Assembly: GCF_002368095.1 (NCBI RefSeq)
Contig: NZ_AP018227.1
Location: 2,419,757-2,483,756, forward strand
Direction: 5' to 3'
Source of the DNA: Calothrix parasitica NIES-267
GTDB taxonomy: Bacteria > Cyanobacteriota > Cyanobacteriia > Cyanobacteriales > Nostocaceae
Length of the DNA: 64,000 nt
The notes beneath the pieces are model-generated. The model was not told the origin of the DNA, did not search any database, and saw only the letters and a list, made by a program, of their open reading frames with translations. How positions within the stretch are numbered: the first letter of the stretch is position 1; the number at the start of each line of letters is the position of its first letter. Made by a program: the position numbers and the translations under genes. Below, piece after piece: positions 37,578 through 47,413 of this stretch.

Positions 37578-37976
37578 ATGTCAACAAGTTATAGACACAA
37601 AAATACTTCTGTTTCTTTAATTAACTATCACTTTGTTTGGACACCAAGACGCAGAAAGAAAGTTCTTAAAAACCATGTAGCGAAGCGCTTAGAAGAATTG
37701 ATTAGAATTATTGCTCAAGATTTAATGTGCAAGGTTATAGAGGTAGCAATTGAGCCAGACCACGTTCATTTATTTCTCAATTCACCACCCGACCTTGCAC
37801 CAGATCAGTTGATGTTTAGGATTAAAGGTGCCAGCAGTAGATATTTGAGAAAGGAATTCCCAGACCTTAAAAAGATGCCTTCAATGTGGACTAGAAGTTA
37901 TTTTGTGTCTACTGCTGGCAATGTATCATCTGAAACGATTGAAAAATATATTGCCGCGCAAGGTACTAGAAACTAA
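37578..37976 (+). CDS. tnpA: IS200/IS605 Y1 transposase TnpA
   Basis: 132 residues from ATG 37578. The HUH motif is DHVHLFL (about 60-66) and the catalytic tyrosine is in ETIEKYIAAQ (about 125). TnpA excises and inserts single-stranded DNA at hairpin ends. Length and motifs are normal for the family. It diverges from tnpB, and hairpins at 37984 and 38014 follow its stop. Confidence 0.92.
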   Translation: MSTSYRHKNTSVSLINYHFVWTPRRRKKVLKNHVAKRLEELIRIIAQDLMCKVIEVAIEPDHVHLFLNSPPDLAPDQLMFRIKGASSRYLRKEFPDLKKMPSMWTRSYFVSTAGNVSSETIEKYIAAQGTRN

Positions 37977-38199
37977 GAATCACGGCACTTAAAAGTGCCT
38001 ATTCCAATTTCATCCCACGATTAAAAACCGTGGGCTTTCATTGTCATAAATTTTGTAATTTGAATATGAACCGTAACCCAACGTTATTCTTATCAATATT
38101 TACCTAAAATCATATATGTTGGGTTACGACACGATAAACAAAGATTGTTATTGCAAATAAAATTTACTCAAAGTGTCTAACCCAACCTACTTACTAATA

Positions 38200-38430
38200 A
38201 TGACCAAAAAAAATTACAACGGTGACTGCTATTATGGCTTGGGTGGTAGAAAATTTATTGGTAATCCCAAACAACCTACTGTTACCGTCTGCCAATTAGA
38301 GGAAGGTGAGTACAAAAGTAGCTTATATAAAGGTGATGAGATAGTCCAATTAAAATTATTCCCAGATTTAAAATTAACTGCTGAAGAAATTTTTCAATCT
38401 GCTTATATTGAAAATAAGGTTAAAGGTTAA
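38200..38430 (+). CDS. Short protein resembling the C-terminus of Uma2 nucleases (possible remnant)
   Basis: 76 residues from ATG 38200. The segment VTVCQLEEGEYKSSLYKGDE followed by FPDLKLTAEEIFQ matches the C-terminal portion of Uma2-family (PD-(D/E)XK-like) proteins abundant in cyanobacteria, but the catalytic core is missing. It may be a truncated pseudogene, since the sequence directly upstream is repeat DNA next to an IS element. The final KVKG is coded by an AAGGTTA heptamer repeat. Confidence 0.45.
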   Translation: MTKKNYNGDCYYGLGGRKFIGNPKQPTVTVCQLEEGEYKSSLYKGDEIVQLKLFPDLKLTAEEIFQSAYIENKVKG

Positions 38431-38486
38431 AGGTTAGGAGTGAGGAGTTAGGAGTTAGGAGTTAGAAATTCCCAATTCTCAATCCC

Positions 38487-40037
38487 CTATTCCCCAATCT
38501 CCTCCTCAACCACTTCTTTCCTATCGGTCAAGGGTTTAACAACTTTTGCTATAGCTTCCGAAATAAAAGCTTTAACAAATTCATCTCTTCGATTCAACTG
38601 AAACTGTCTTTGGACAACTTCCGTCATTCCCCCATCACCCCAATCTTGGTCGTGACGAAAATATTCAATAAAGCTTTTACCCGCAATTCTAGTTAAATAA
38701 GCTGCTGTTACTCCTTGAATTGCTTTCCCTAGCACTAGGGTTGCGACGTTTAACTGTAGCGCTGTAGAAACTAACTGTAAAGCACCCTTGACAATTCCCA
38801 AACTAGCTAAAGTTTTCGCAAGAGAAAGCGCTAATTCTCTTCCTCGTTCCATATTCAATTCACAACCGTAAACCCGTCCGATTTCTACGACCATTTGCGC
38901 GTTTACAGCAGCAGTTGCGAGCAAGTCCACTCCCGGTAAAGGTGTTACCGAAACTACACCGGCTCCAATCCATTGAAATCTATCTACAATTTTATTCGCT
39001 TGCCGACGACGTTGTGAATCGATAAGTTTTCTCGCTTCTTCTCCCAATCTTATTGATTGCAGCAAAATATTATCAGCTACTAAATCCTCTCCTTCTGCCC
39101 GTAATATTGCTGCCATCCGGCGTAACAAAGGTACAATTTCCGGCTCCGAACGAAATATATCCCCATTTTCTAACTCTACTTCTTGGGGATTGGCCGAAAT
39201 TGCTACAACATCGTTTGTGGGAATAAACCCCCGAACTCGCTCGCGGAGTTTGGCTAAAATTCTTTGGGTATCTTCTTCTGTATATAAATCGGTTTTATTA
39301 AGTACTAATAAAGAACGTTTACCAATTTCGGCTAATGCTTTTAAAGGTTGGTATTCGGAACGTCGTAAATCGTTATCAACTACAAACAATAATAAATCCG
39401 CACTCGTAGCTAATTCCCTTGCTAACTGTTCCCGTTCAGTTCCCGCAACTCCCGCTTCCAAAATTCCCGGTGTATCGGTAATTAAAATTCTGCGCTCCAT
39501 CCCCTTGAGACGCAAACAATAAGTTTCCCCAACGGTGGTAGTCCCCATCGGAGCATCAACTGTACCAACCATCCGTCCCATCACTGCATTTACTAAAGAA
39601 GTTTTCCCAGCACTTCCCGTACCGAATACCACTACTTGAATTTCACCACGCGACAAATTAGCTTCAATTTCGCGAGATTTACTCAGCAAAGCTTGACGAG
39701 AAACTTCATCTTGAATTTGAGAAACCTGTTTCCGTACAGCTTCCAAAGTTGTAGAAGCTGTTTCGCTTTTCTTTTCAGGAAGTTTGATTTGAGGACGATT
39801 ACGATTTCTGCGTCGCTGTTCTCCAGATTGAATTTTTAAAACATAGTAAACAAAAGCTGCAATCAATGCTGCAACCAAAAGTACGAGTAAAAATAGCAGT
39901 AAATTACCCAAAAACGGGGAATATGATAATTGCCAATACAGCCGAGACAGCGAATCTATCAGCCACAGACTCAATCCGAGGATGACAATTAAACCGACAA
40001 TTAAAGTAACTAAGCGGGATACAGGTATTTGGCGCAT
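38487..40037 (-). CDS. Membrane-anchored Era/YcjF-like GTPase with DUF697 domain
   Basis: 516 residues. Two N-terminal membrane helices (about 8-30 and 40-66), a G domain with G1 GTGSAGKTS (about 137-145), G3 DTPG (about 186) and G4 NKTD (about 246), and a C-terminal hydrophobic DUF697 region (about 340-460; GVVSVTPLPGVDLLATAAVN). This architecture is conserved in cyanobacteria and plastids; it is thought to act at membranes, but its role is not established. It is monocistronic, diverging from the DUF937-like gene. Confidence 0.82.
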   Translation of the reverse strand: MRQIPVSRLVTLIVGLIVILGLSLWLIDSLSRLYWQLSYSPFLGNLLLFLLVLLVAALIAAFVYYVLKIQSGEQRRRNRNRPQIKLPEKKSETASTTLEAVRKQVSQIQDEVSRQALLSKSREIEANLSRGEIQVVVFGTGSAGKTSLVNAVMGRMVGTVDAPMGTTTVGETYCLRLKGMERRILITDTPGILEAGVAGTEREQLARELATSADLLLFVVDNDLRRSEYQPLKALAEIGKRSLLVLNKTDLYTEEDTQRILAKLRERVRGFIPTNDVVAISANPQEVELENGDIFRSEPEIVPLLRRMAAILRAEGEDLVADNILLQSIRLGEEARKLIDSQRRRQANKIVDRFQWIGAGVVSVTPLPGVDLLATAAVNAQMVVEIGRVYGCELNMERGRELALSLAKTLASLGIVKGALQLVSTALQLNVATLVLGKAIQGVTAAYLTRIAGKSFIEYFRHDQDWGDGGMTEVVQRQFQLNRRDEFVKAFISEAIAKVVKPLTDRKEVVEEEIGE

Positions 40038-40227
40038 TTGGGATGGGGAATTGGGAATTGGTAACTGTTCGTCATTCCCTTATTAATAGAAGATTTTCAA
40101 TCCAAAATCCATAACACGTTTAACCTTTGACCTTTGACCTTAGACCTCCAACCTTTAACCTGTATTAATGATTTTTATCTAATATAAACATGAAGGTAAT
40201 TTTTAATAAATAGGGAGATATCAGGTT

Positions 40228-40752
40228 ATGGGATTATTTGACCAGGTTCTTAATGCGGTGAATGACCCACAAACGCGAGGTAGCATGAACGATATTGGGG
40301 GTATTCTCAATACGGTGCAGCAGTTGAGCGGTAATGCAGGTACGGATTCTTCTAATATGCAATCTGCTATGGGTGTTGTGGGAAATTTTGTGCGTTCTTC
40401 TTTACAAGAAAAGCGAGTTACTGAAGGCGACCAGCAAGCTGAATCTATAGTAGACCAATTTAGCGGTACTTCTCCTAATTCTCAAGCTGTTAATACTCTT
40501 TTCTCTGGAGCTATGCAGCAACAGGTAGCCCAAGCTATTGCTCAGCGTACTGGATTGGATGCAAATATGGCTATGCAAATGTTGCCAATGTTGGTTCCTT
40601 TGGTGTTGAAATTCTTGCAGTCTGGTACTAATGCTCAAAGTCCTCAAGCTGGTAGAAATAACGTTCTCAGCAGTTTCCTCGATGCTGATGGTGATGGTGA
40701 TGTTGATATTTCTGATGCTATGGGAATGGCTAGCCGTTATCTAGGACGATAG
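40228..40752 (+). CDS. DUF937-like protein with a C-terminal calcium-binding loop
   Basis: 174 residues. The middle (about 85-130) has Gln-rich helices and the LPMLVPLVLKFL hydrophobic segment of DUF937-like proteins. The C-terminus carries DADGDGDVDISDAM (about 150-163), an EF-hand/dockerin-type calcium loop. A good AGGGAGA ribosome-binding site precedes the ATG. It has no signal peptide. Function unknown; calcium binding is inferred from the loop. Confidence 0.65.
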   Translation: MGLFDQVLNAVNDPQTRGSMNDIGGILNTVQQLSGNAGTDSSNMQSAMGVVGNFVRSSLQEKRVTEGDQQAESIVDQFSGTSPNSQAVNTLFSGAMQQQVAQAIAQRTGLDANMAMQMLPMLVPLVLKFLQSGTNAQSPQAGRNNVLSSFLDADGDGDVDISDAMGMASRYLGR

Positions 40753-41320
40753 CTTCAGTTTTCACCCAGAGGATGTAGATCGTCAATTATCAGTTATCAA
40801 TTATCAAGGTTAATTGGTAACTGCTAATTTAAATAGTTAGGAGTTCGGAGTTAGGAATTATACAAAGTTAAATAAAATAATTTTTGATTTGAGTCTTATT
40901 CAAGCTTTACTCAAATTGAATCAAAAATCCTTCACCTCAATAATATTATCTTTTCTACTCACTTCTACTCATTACTCATTACTCGCTACTCCGTGTTCCC
41001 TGTTATACCAGAATATTCCCTACAAAAACTCAAGCTATTACTAAATATTACCTTCCGGAATATTGACTAAAAGCATATTCAATTATATAAGCAATTCAAT
41101 CAAGATTAGAAATAAGAAATATTTTATAAAATGAATTAGAAAAGCATTTATAAAAAGTTTGTTGTATAATTCTATTAAATAAATTTAAGACATAATTATT
41201 TTAATGCTGGTGAAGTAAAATCGGGATAATTGGTGTTAAATTGAGAAAGTTATTAATCCACCTTCGCTGAAAAGGCGATTATAGAAATCTGTATAGACAT
41301 CTGTTAAAAATTGACGGGAA
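40753..41320. other. Spacer upstream of the secretion cluster
   Basis: Heptamer tracts at 40784-40860 and an AT-rich stretch that probably holds the promoter of the type IV secretion-like cluster. A TTTTCACC...GATCGTCAATTATC phrase at 40758-40800 recurs at 51603-51640. Confidence 0.5.
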
Positions 41321-41938
41321 ATGAAGCAAATGGGTGCAATTGTTTTTTTGCTCAAGAAACGTTTTTTTAAACCTTTAGCGTGCAAGGCGAGAAAAACGTC
41401 TTATAGCCTGTTTGGGTTAGCTAAAAATTGCCGCGCTACTTTAACAGAATCCGTACCATTTTTGATTGCCTGCGCGGTTTTTTTAAGTGTAGTTAGTTTA
41501 CAAAGTCCGATATTATTGTTTTGCTTGCTTTTGGGTAGTTTAATGGCTGTTGTGATGCAGCAAGTTTCTTGGACGTTCGATTTACCGAAAGGTCAATTGA
41601 TAGGACTGCAAATTTTGGCGATCGCACTCCTTCTAGCTGTGTTTTGGTTGGATTATTTTGCAGCACCAGCCCAAGCACAATTTTTCGGCAAAGCTGAAGA
41701 TTTTTTCAAAAATACTTTAACTGAAGGCTCTAATGATTCGGGTACTAACAGTGCTGTAAGTTTAGTCTTTAATGTATTGCGAGCGCTTTATTTACTGTAC
41801 ATTGCAATTGCTTTAATCGGTGTAGTCAACGCAGTTCGTAAAGATGAAGACTGGCAAAATATTGCTAGAACTCCTTTATTAGTAGTTGTAGCGGTCACAA
41901 TAGCCGATGTATTAACTGGTTTTATTATCGGAAGTTGA
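41321..41938 (+). CDS. VirB2/TrbC-like pilin subunit (candidate)
   Basis: 205 residues. Two hydrophobic stretches (about 45-83), a third ending in APAQAQ (about 98-118) that looks like a signal-peptidase site, a short polar loop, then two membrane helices (about 147-170 and 184-203). A late cleavage site followed by two helices is the plan of VirB2/TrbC pilins, although the leader is unusually long. It is the first gene of the cluster. A HIP1 site lies in it. Sequence identity alone would not prove the call; order and topology suggest it. Confidence 0.55.
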   Translation: MKQMGAIVFLLKKRFFKPLACKARKTSYSLFGLAKNCRATLTESVPFLIACAVFLSVVSLQSPILLFCLLLGSLMAVVMQQVSWTFDLPKGQLIGLQILAIALLLAVFWLDYFAAPAQAQFFGKAEDFFKNTLTEGSNDSGTNSAVSLVFNVLRALYLLYIAIALIGVVNAVRKDEDWQNIARTPLLVVVAVTIADVLTGFIIGS

Positions 41939-41995
41939 ATCAGCGAACAGCGAGCAATTATTAACTAACCACTAACAACTAACAATTAACAACTA

Positions 41996-42355
41996 GTGGA
42001 TAAAGACTTTAGACCGGTAAATCAAATTCTAGGAACACAACCTTCGTTAGGACCACTTCCAGCAGACCAAATATTTCCTTGGACGGTAATAGCTTTGGCT
42101 GCTTATTTTATTGTTAATGGAATTTTCGGAGGACTTTTTGATGATGATTTTCAAAAGTGGTTGTGGACAGTTTTGATTGCTGGTTGGGGAATGGGAACTT
42201 GGTGGATATTAACAGGTGGTAGAAGTTGGCGCTTTTTAAGCAAATTTATTGGTGTCCCCAGGTGGACGAGGGGAATTGCACGTTATCAAAGCTTTTTGTC
42301 AGTAAACCATGAAGCCAAAAATCGGCAAAAAAAGCGTCGCAAACGTCGCGGGTAG
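41996..42355 (+). CDS. VirB3/TrbD-like inner-membrane protein (candidate)
   Basis: 119 residues starting from GTG at 41996. Two closely spaced membrane helices (about 29-46 and 56-75) are followed by a basic tail rich in RQKKRRKRR. Size, topology and position between the pilin-like and VirB4-like genes match VirB3. Its 3' end overlaps the VirB4 start by 47 bp, indicating translational coupling. Confidence 0.55.
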   Translation: MDKDFRPVNQILGTQPSLGPLPADQIFPWTVIALAAYFIVNGIFGGLFDDDFQKWLWTVLIAGWGMGTWWILTGGRSWRFLSKFIGVPRWTRGIARYQSFLSVNHEAKNRQKKRRKRRG

Positions 42356-45059
42356 TAGTATTAGATTAACTCCTTTTGAGGATGCTTTACATCTCGCGAC
42401 GATGTTAAAGATATCTCTTGATGGTCGAGATGTGGGCGGCTATATTTTAAACAAGGCTAATAAAAAAGACAGTTTTTGTTTTGTTTTTGGTTTCGATTGT
42501 CGGGGAATTCATACGACTTTAAGACCGGAACAGATTGATACTATTTGCAATAATATTGAAGCTGGATTAAAAGATGTTCCCGGTGGTGAGAAATTAACTT
42601 TTCATCTAGGGTCTTTCACTTCGGAAACCAGACGACAGCAGGAGTTAGCAAGTTTAGTTAAACAAGCTGCTTCTCCGAATATCAAATATTTATTAATGGC
42701 AGAACGTGCCAGAATTAGAGAATTAACTCAAAGCGGAATTCGTAAACCAAAATTTTTAAGAATTTACGTTACTTATACTGTCGAACCAGATAGCACTAAT
42801 ACCGAAGATTGGATAGAAAGGTTATTAGCTAAAGGTGAGAAATGGTGGTCAAATTTTAAAGGTGATTTATCTAGTTCGCAACATCAACGCATCGAAACTG
42901 TAGTTAGAAGCGCTTATAAACAAGGTTTTCGTCGTTGGGAACAGCTTCTATCTAACAAAATGGGTTTGGATATTAAACCCATGAATGCAAATCAACTTTG
43001 GGCTGAAATTTGGAGACGGTTTAACGATACTCAACCGATAGATATTCCTCAATTAGTAACTTTGGATGAGCGGGGATTACACGAACAGGTTTATTCCGAC
43101 TTAGCTAGCACCAGGTTATTAATTGACAATCTCCACAGCACAACTTTGCTGATGGAAAAAGACGTACCATGCGCGGATAGAAGTTGGGTAAACGTCAACA
43201 ATCGATACGTGGGTGCCTTGACTTTTCTGGAAAAACCCGGAGGTTGGCAGAATAAATCATCTCAATTACGCTACCTTTGGGAATTGCTTGCGAGGGAAAC
43301 TGTTGTCGATACGGAAGTCTTTTGTCAGTTGAGTGCAGCGAATCCGGCGATAGTCAAAACTACTCTGCAAAGGGTTTTGAAGCAATCCAACATGACAGCA
43401 AGATTAGCTGAGGAGAAGAGCAAAACCATCGATGTCGGCGCTCAATTAAAGTTAAAAAAGTCTGTCGCGGCTCAAGAGCAGATATATGAGGGCGCAGTTC
43501 CAATCTATACCAGCGTTGTGATGTTAGTCCATCGCGATACCGTAGAGAAATTGGATGAAGCTGCGAGATATATCGAAAATAGTTTTCAACGTCCCGCTCA
43601 AGTCATCAGAGAAACCGAATACGCTTGGAAGATTTGGCTGCAAACTCTACCTATTGTATGGGAAGGTTTACTCGCAAAACCTTTTAATCGTCGTCAGCTT
43701 TATTTAACCAACGAGGTACCGGGTTTGATTCCCCTGGTGAAAACTCGGGAAGGTGACGGAAAAGGTTTTGAATTAATAGCAGAGGAAGGGGGAACACCAA
43801 TCCAGCTAGATTTATTCAACCAGCATAAAAATTTAGCTTTATTTGCAACTACTCGTGCTGGTAAATCGGTGTTAGTTTCCGGGATTTTGACTCAAGCTTT
43901 AGCTCATAATATCCCGGTGATTGCTTTAGACTTCCCCAAACCAGACGGAACCTCCACCTTTACCGACTACACCGAATTCATGGAAGATTGGGGAGCATAC
44001 TTCGATATTTCCAAACAATCGAATAATTTATTTGAACAACCAGATTTGAGAAGTTTGAGTTATGAAGAGCAGAAAGATAGATTTGGGGATTACGTTGCTT
44101 TTTTAGAATCAGCTTTGATGACCATGATTCTAGGTTCGTCTGGGGAAAGTCAACTTTTAACCCAGACAGTTAGGTCTGTGATTAACCTAGCCTTGAACGC
44201 ATTTTTTAGCGACGAAGGGATTAGGAAGAGATACGAAAACGCGATAAGCGATGGATTTGGTTCCATAGCTTGGCAAAAAACCCCTACCTTAAAAGATTTT
44301 GTCACATTTTGTTCTCCAGAACATTTAAATTTAGAAACCCAGGGTGGGAGAATAGAAGATGCATTGAGTCAGATAGATTTGAGGTTGAGATTTTGGTTAT
44401 CGAGTCGAGTTGGACAAGCGATTTCCGCACCATCAAGCTTTCCCACCGATGCTCAGCTATTAGTATTTGCATTAAGGAACTTATCCGATAGCGAAGACGC
44501 AGCGGTATTATCATTGAGTGCATATTCAGCAGCATTAAGAAGAGCATTGAGCAGTCCAGCATCGATATTTTTCATTGATGAAGCACCAATTTTGTTTGAA
44601 TTCGACCAGATTTCCGATTTAGTAGGCAGAATTTGCGCGAATGGAGCAAAAGCCGGAATCAGAGTTATCTTATCAGCCCAAGACCCGGATACCATAGCCA
44701 AATCCAAAGCATCATCAAAAATATTGCAGAATTTAACCACCAGATTAATAGGAAGAATTCAGCCAGTAGCAGTAGATAGTTTTGAAAGCATTTTAAAATA
44801 TCCCCGCGACATTATTAGTAGAAATGCATCAGAAAGTTTCTTCCCTAGAAAAGAAGGAGTTTATAGTCAATGGTTATTAGACGACAACGGAATTTACAGC
44901 TTTTGTCGTTACTACCCCGGTTACGAACAATTAGCAGTAGTAGCCAATAATCCTAACGAACAGACAGCAAGAAATCAATTTATGGAGACTCATGAAGATA
45001 AATATGAAGCAATTTCCGCATTTGCAAAACAACTGGTAGCTTCACTTAAAAATCAATGA
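42309..45059 (+). CDS. virB4: VirB4/TrbE-like type IV secretion ATPase
   Basis: 916 residues. Walker A TTRAGKSV (about 514-521) and Walker B IFFIDEAP (about 753-760), with a later SAQDPDTIA segment and the long N-terminal CagE/TrbE-like domain (about 1-450). VirB4 powers pilus assembly and substrate transfer at the inner membrane. Length agrees with large VirB4/TraC forms. I do not call it VirD4, because the N-terminus lacks two membrane helices and the order is that of VirB3-VirB4. It overlaps the VirB3-like gene. Confidence 0.82.
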   Translation: MKPKIGKKSVANVAGSSIRLTPFEDALHLATMLKISLDGRDVGGYILNKANKKDSFCFVFGFDCRGIHTTLRPEQIDTICNNIEAGLKDVPGGEKLTFHLGSFTSETRRQQELASLVKQAASPNIKYLLMAERARIRELTQSGIRKPKFLRIYVTYTVEPDSTNTEDWIERLLAKGEKWWSNFKGDLSSSQHQRIETVVRSAYKQGFRRWEQLLSNKMGLDIKPMNANQLWAEIWRRFNDTQPIDIPQLVTLDERGLHEQVYSDLASTRLLIDNLHSTTLLMEKDVPCADRSWVNVNNRYVGALTFLEKPGGWQNKSSQLRYLWELLARETVVDTEVFCQLSAANPAIVKTTLQRVLKQSNMTARLAEEKSKTIDVGAQLKLKKSVAAQEQIYEGAVPIYTSVVMLVHRDTVEKLDEAARYIENSFQRPAQVIRETEYAWKIWLQTLPIVWEGLLAKPFNRRQLYLTNEVPGLIPLVKTREGDGKGFELIAEEGGTPIQLDLFNQHKNLALFATTRAGKSVLVSGILTQALAHNIPVIALDFPKPDGTSTFTDYTEFMEDWGAYFDISKQSNNLFEQPDLRSLSYEEQKDRFGDYVAFLESALMTMILGSSGESQLLTQTVRSVINLALNAFFSDEGIRKRYENAISDGFGSIAWQKTPTLKDFVTFCSPEHLNLETQGGRIEDALSQIDLRLRFWLSSRVGQAISAPSSFPTDAQLLVFALRNLSDSEDAAVLSLSAYSAALRRALSSPASIFFIDEAPILFEFDQISDLVGRICANGAKAGIRVILSAQDPDTIAKSKASSKILQNLTTRLIGRIQPVAVDSFESILKYPRDIISRNASESFFPRKEGVYSQWLLDDNGIYSFCRYYPGYEQLAVVANNPNEQTARNQFMETHEDKYEAISAFAKQLVASLKNQ

Positions 45060-45162
45060 ACGGGGAACAGTGAATAGTGAACAGTGAACAGTGAGCAGTT
45101 ATCAGTTATCAGTTATCAGTTATCAGTTATCAGTTATCAGTTATCCATTACCAATTAAAAAT

Positions 45163-45942
45163 ATGAAAAAAACAATTTTTATTACTCTTTCAATTACATT
45201 AATTGCAACATTCCCAGCAATCGCTCAAGTTGGAAATGTCTGGAGTGATTTTAAAAGTTATGCGAGTGATTTACAGCAATATTTAACAGATAATATATCG
45301 GATACTCAACCACTTGACTCGGAGGCTCAAACTGCAATAAATAGCTTTAATGGGGAATTAAATATTCCCAATCCGGTTGCTGTGAGAAGAAGTTTAAATG
45401 ATGATATTACAATTAACTCTTTGTCAGATAACTTTGAAAATAATCCAGCGGTGAATGCGAAATTAGTCGGAAATCAAATTGATAGACAATTAACTCGTGC
45501 TGTAGCGGTGGGTGTATTAGGAGAAGAAGCACAAATACGTACTCAAATTAAGCTTGAAAATCTGGAAGAATCCCTGATTAGAACAAGCGACAGCATTCAA
45601 GAAATCAGAGAAAATTCGGCAAATGTTTTAGATGATATTACAGAAACTGCTGTAAATATTTCTAATCCACTATCACCATTACTCGGTCAGAGTCAATCAA
45701 GATTAATCGAATTGCAGTTAAAGAATATTGAAATAGAAAATCAACAATCAAAAATGATTGCTGAAGATTTGGGTCAAACAATACGATTAAATCATAATTT
45801 GCAGTATTCTAACTTGAATTTAGCTAATATTTCTCAAGAAATCGAAGAATTAAATCGCTCTAGAAGAGTAAATACATCTGCTGAAGCTGCAAGACTTTTA
45901 AGGACAACTTCTCAGGTTGATTTAAGTGGAAGGGGAAATTAG
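45163..45942 (+). CDS. VirB5/TrbJ-like periplasmic protein (candidate)
   Basis: 259 residues from ATG 45163 (MKKTIFITLS), with a signal peptide ending near IAQVGN. The remainder is helical with long amphipathic stretches (about 110-230), as in TrbJ/VirB5. An in-frame extension upstream from 45091 is only heptamer repeat (SYQLSVISYQLS) and is not real coding. Position before the VirB6-like gene supports the call. Confidence 0.55.
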   Translation: MKKTIFITLSITLIATFPAIAQVGNVWSDFKSYASDLQQYLTDNISDTQPLDSEAQTAINSFNGELNIPNPVAVRRSLNDDITINSLSDNFENNPAVNAKLVGNQIDRQLTRAVAVGVLGEEAQIRTQIKLENLEESLIRTSDSIQEIRENSANVLDDITETAVNISNPLSPLLGQSQSRLIELQLKNIEIENQQSKMIAEDLGQTIRLNHNLQYSNLNLANISQEIEELNRSRRVNTSAEAARLLRTTSQVDLSGRGN

Positions 45943-46186
45943 TTAGGAGTTAGGAGTTAGAAGTTAAAAAATATTTTGTTTTCTTTATTTATAAGGTGTG
46001 TTAGACGTACTGTTGATATGGCTGAATACGACAAATTTTATCCTTCTAACGCACCATCTGAGATTAGTTAACTATAAAAAATGTGGTTTTGTTTATTTAT
46101 GATTACGAATTAAAAATAATTAATAATGGTGCGTTACGCTGTTGCGATAATACAACCTACAAAAATCTAAAATCTAAAATCCAAAA

Positions 46187-47218
46187 ATGCTATTAGCACA
46201 ACTTAGCATCAATGAAATTATAAATGAAGGAGCTACAACTGCCCAAAGTATCGCTGAAGGTTGGGATAATCAATGGGTCGATTTGTTGCAGAATAATACC
46301 GATACTAATTTATATGGAGCTTTAACAAATCTTGGCGTATTTTTCGCGGTTGGGACTCTATTAATTTTTATGATGCAATGGTTAAAAGATACTATAAATG
46401 ACGATTATTCGCGTCCGATATCTGGTTTAATCTGGCCTTTTGTCGTAGTACTATTTTTAACCAATACCGGAAATGGAACTATATTATCAAATTTAACTTT
46501 GGGAGTACGAAATTTTGTAAATAGCATCAACGAACAAGTTGTAGAATCAGCAGACGTTAATCAAACTTATCAGCAAGCAATTAATATGAGTATTGCTGAA
46601 GATGTGGTAGGTTCGTTATTACGTCCTTGTCAATCTTTGAATGGAGAACAGCAAAGACAATGTTTTGTTAAAGCAACAGAAAAAATCGATATTTTATGGG
46701 AAGAATATAGAAACCTATACGGTGATGCACCTTGGATAACTAGATTAGAAAATCAGGTAAATCAAATCACTTTGGAAACAGGGGTTTTATCGGCAGAAGC
46801 ATTTAATTCCTTAATTGGTTCCACCGTGCAAATTACCATCAAAAACTTTTTAATTTCCCTGCAATCGGCTTTCCAAAACTTGATAGAAGCTACAATGTTA
46901 CTGATAGCAGCTTTGGGTCCATTAGCGGTCGGTGGTTCGCTATTACCAGTTGCGGGTAAACCAATTTTTGCATGGTTGACGGGCTTTTTCTCATTAGGAA
47001 TTGCCAAAATATCCTTCAATATTATTGCCATATTAACAGCAGCAGTAATCATCAACGGCCCAGCCCAAAATCCCAACACTAACCCAGATTTAATGTGGTT
47101 TATCATCTTTCTGGGAATTCTCGCTCCAATCTTATCCTTAATAACAGCAGGAGCGGGAGGATTTGCAGTTTTCAGCGCTATTAGCAATTCCGCTTCCTGG
47201 GTTAAATCAATCAGTTAA
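46187..47218 (+). CDS. virB6: VirB6/TrbL-like polytopic membrane protein
   Basis: 343 residues. Two N-terminal helices (about 45-67 and 81-100), a periplasmic loop with a CQSLNGEQQRQC disulfide candidate (about 145-156), then four or five helices from about 210 to the end, with a long Ala/Gly-rich region (AAVIING, AGAGGFAV). This is the VirB6/TrbL plan. It would form the inner-membrane channel. Heptamer repeats follow it. Confidence 0.68.
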   Translation: MLLAQLSINEIINEGATTAQSIAEGWDNQWVDLLQNNTDTNLYGALTNLGVFFAVGTLLIFMMQWLKDTINDDYSRPISGLIWPFVVVLFLTNTGNGTILSNLTLGVRNFVNSINEQVVESADVNQTYQQAINMSIAEDVVGSLLRPCQSLNGEQQRQCFVKATEKIDILWEEYRNLYGDAPWITRLENQVNQITLETGVLSAEAFNSLIGSTVQITIKNFLISLQSAFQNLIEATMLLIAALGPLAVGGSLLPVAGKPIFAWLTGFFSLGIAKISFNIIAILTAAVIINGPAQNPNTNPDLMWFIIFLGILAPILSLITAGAGGFAVFSAISNSASWVKSIS

Positions 47219-47413
47219 CAGTTATCAGTTATCAGTGAACAGTGAACAGTGAACAGTTATCAGTTATCAGTTAGAGATTAATAAAATTAGGATATCTTGT
47301 TTACTAGAAACAAATTTTGATTGCAAAACTTATAATTAAATACTATTTAATGACAACTCCTAACTCTTAACTCCTAACTCTAAAACCTTTGACCTTTAAC
47401 CTTTAACCTTAAA

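Larger units (their letters stand above)
35962..38045. mobile_element. IS200/IS605-family insertion sequence (tnpB and tnpA divergent)
   Basis: Encodes an IS605-type TnpB and a Y1 transposase TnpA in divergent orientation with 71 bp between the starts, as in IS605. The ends carry imperfect hairpins instead of inverted repeats: ACTCCC...GGGAGT at 35975-35995 beyond the tnpB stop, and GGCACTT..AAGTGCC (37984-37999) plus CCCACG...CGTGGG (38014-38034) beyond the tnpA stop. Exact ends are uncertain by about 10 bp. Both genes look intact, so the element may be active. Confidence 0.85.
35927..38189 (-). repeat. GTAGGTTGGGTTAG repeat interrupted by an IS200/IS605 element
   Basis: The outer end GTAGGTTGGGTTAG lies at 35927-35940 and the inverted end CTAACCCAACCTAC at 38176-38189. 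Between the second end and the IS, 38065-38175 has the internal CGTAACCCAAC...GTTGGGTTACG block of the 168-bp element found complete at 53579-53746 and 54233-54400. Read on the minus strand, the two pieces rejoin in the right order, so the IS landed inside an existing copy. Confidence 0.75.

Noticed and set aside
42309-45059. VirD4/TraG coupling protein
   Set aside because: No N-terminal transmembrane pair and the gene is in the VirB4 position with VirB4 length.
45091-45162. N-terminal extension of the VirB5-like protein
   Set aside because: Entirely heptamer repeat (SYQLSVI); the ATG at 45163 starts a normal signal peptide.
46762-47187. Antisense open frame over the VirB6-like gene
   Set aside because: Mirror of the helix-rich coding sequence; no start signal.
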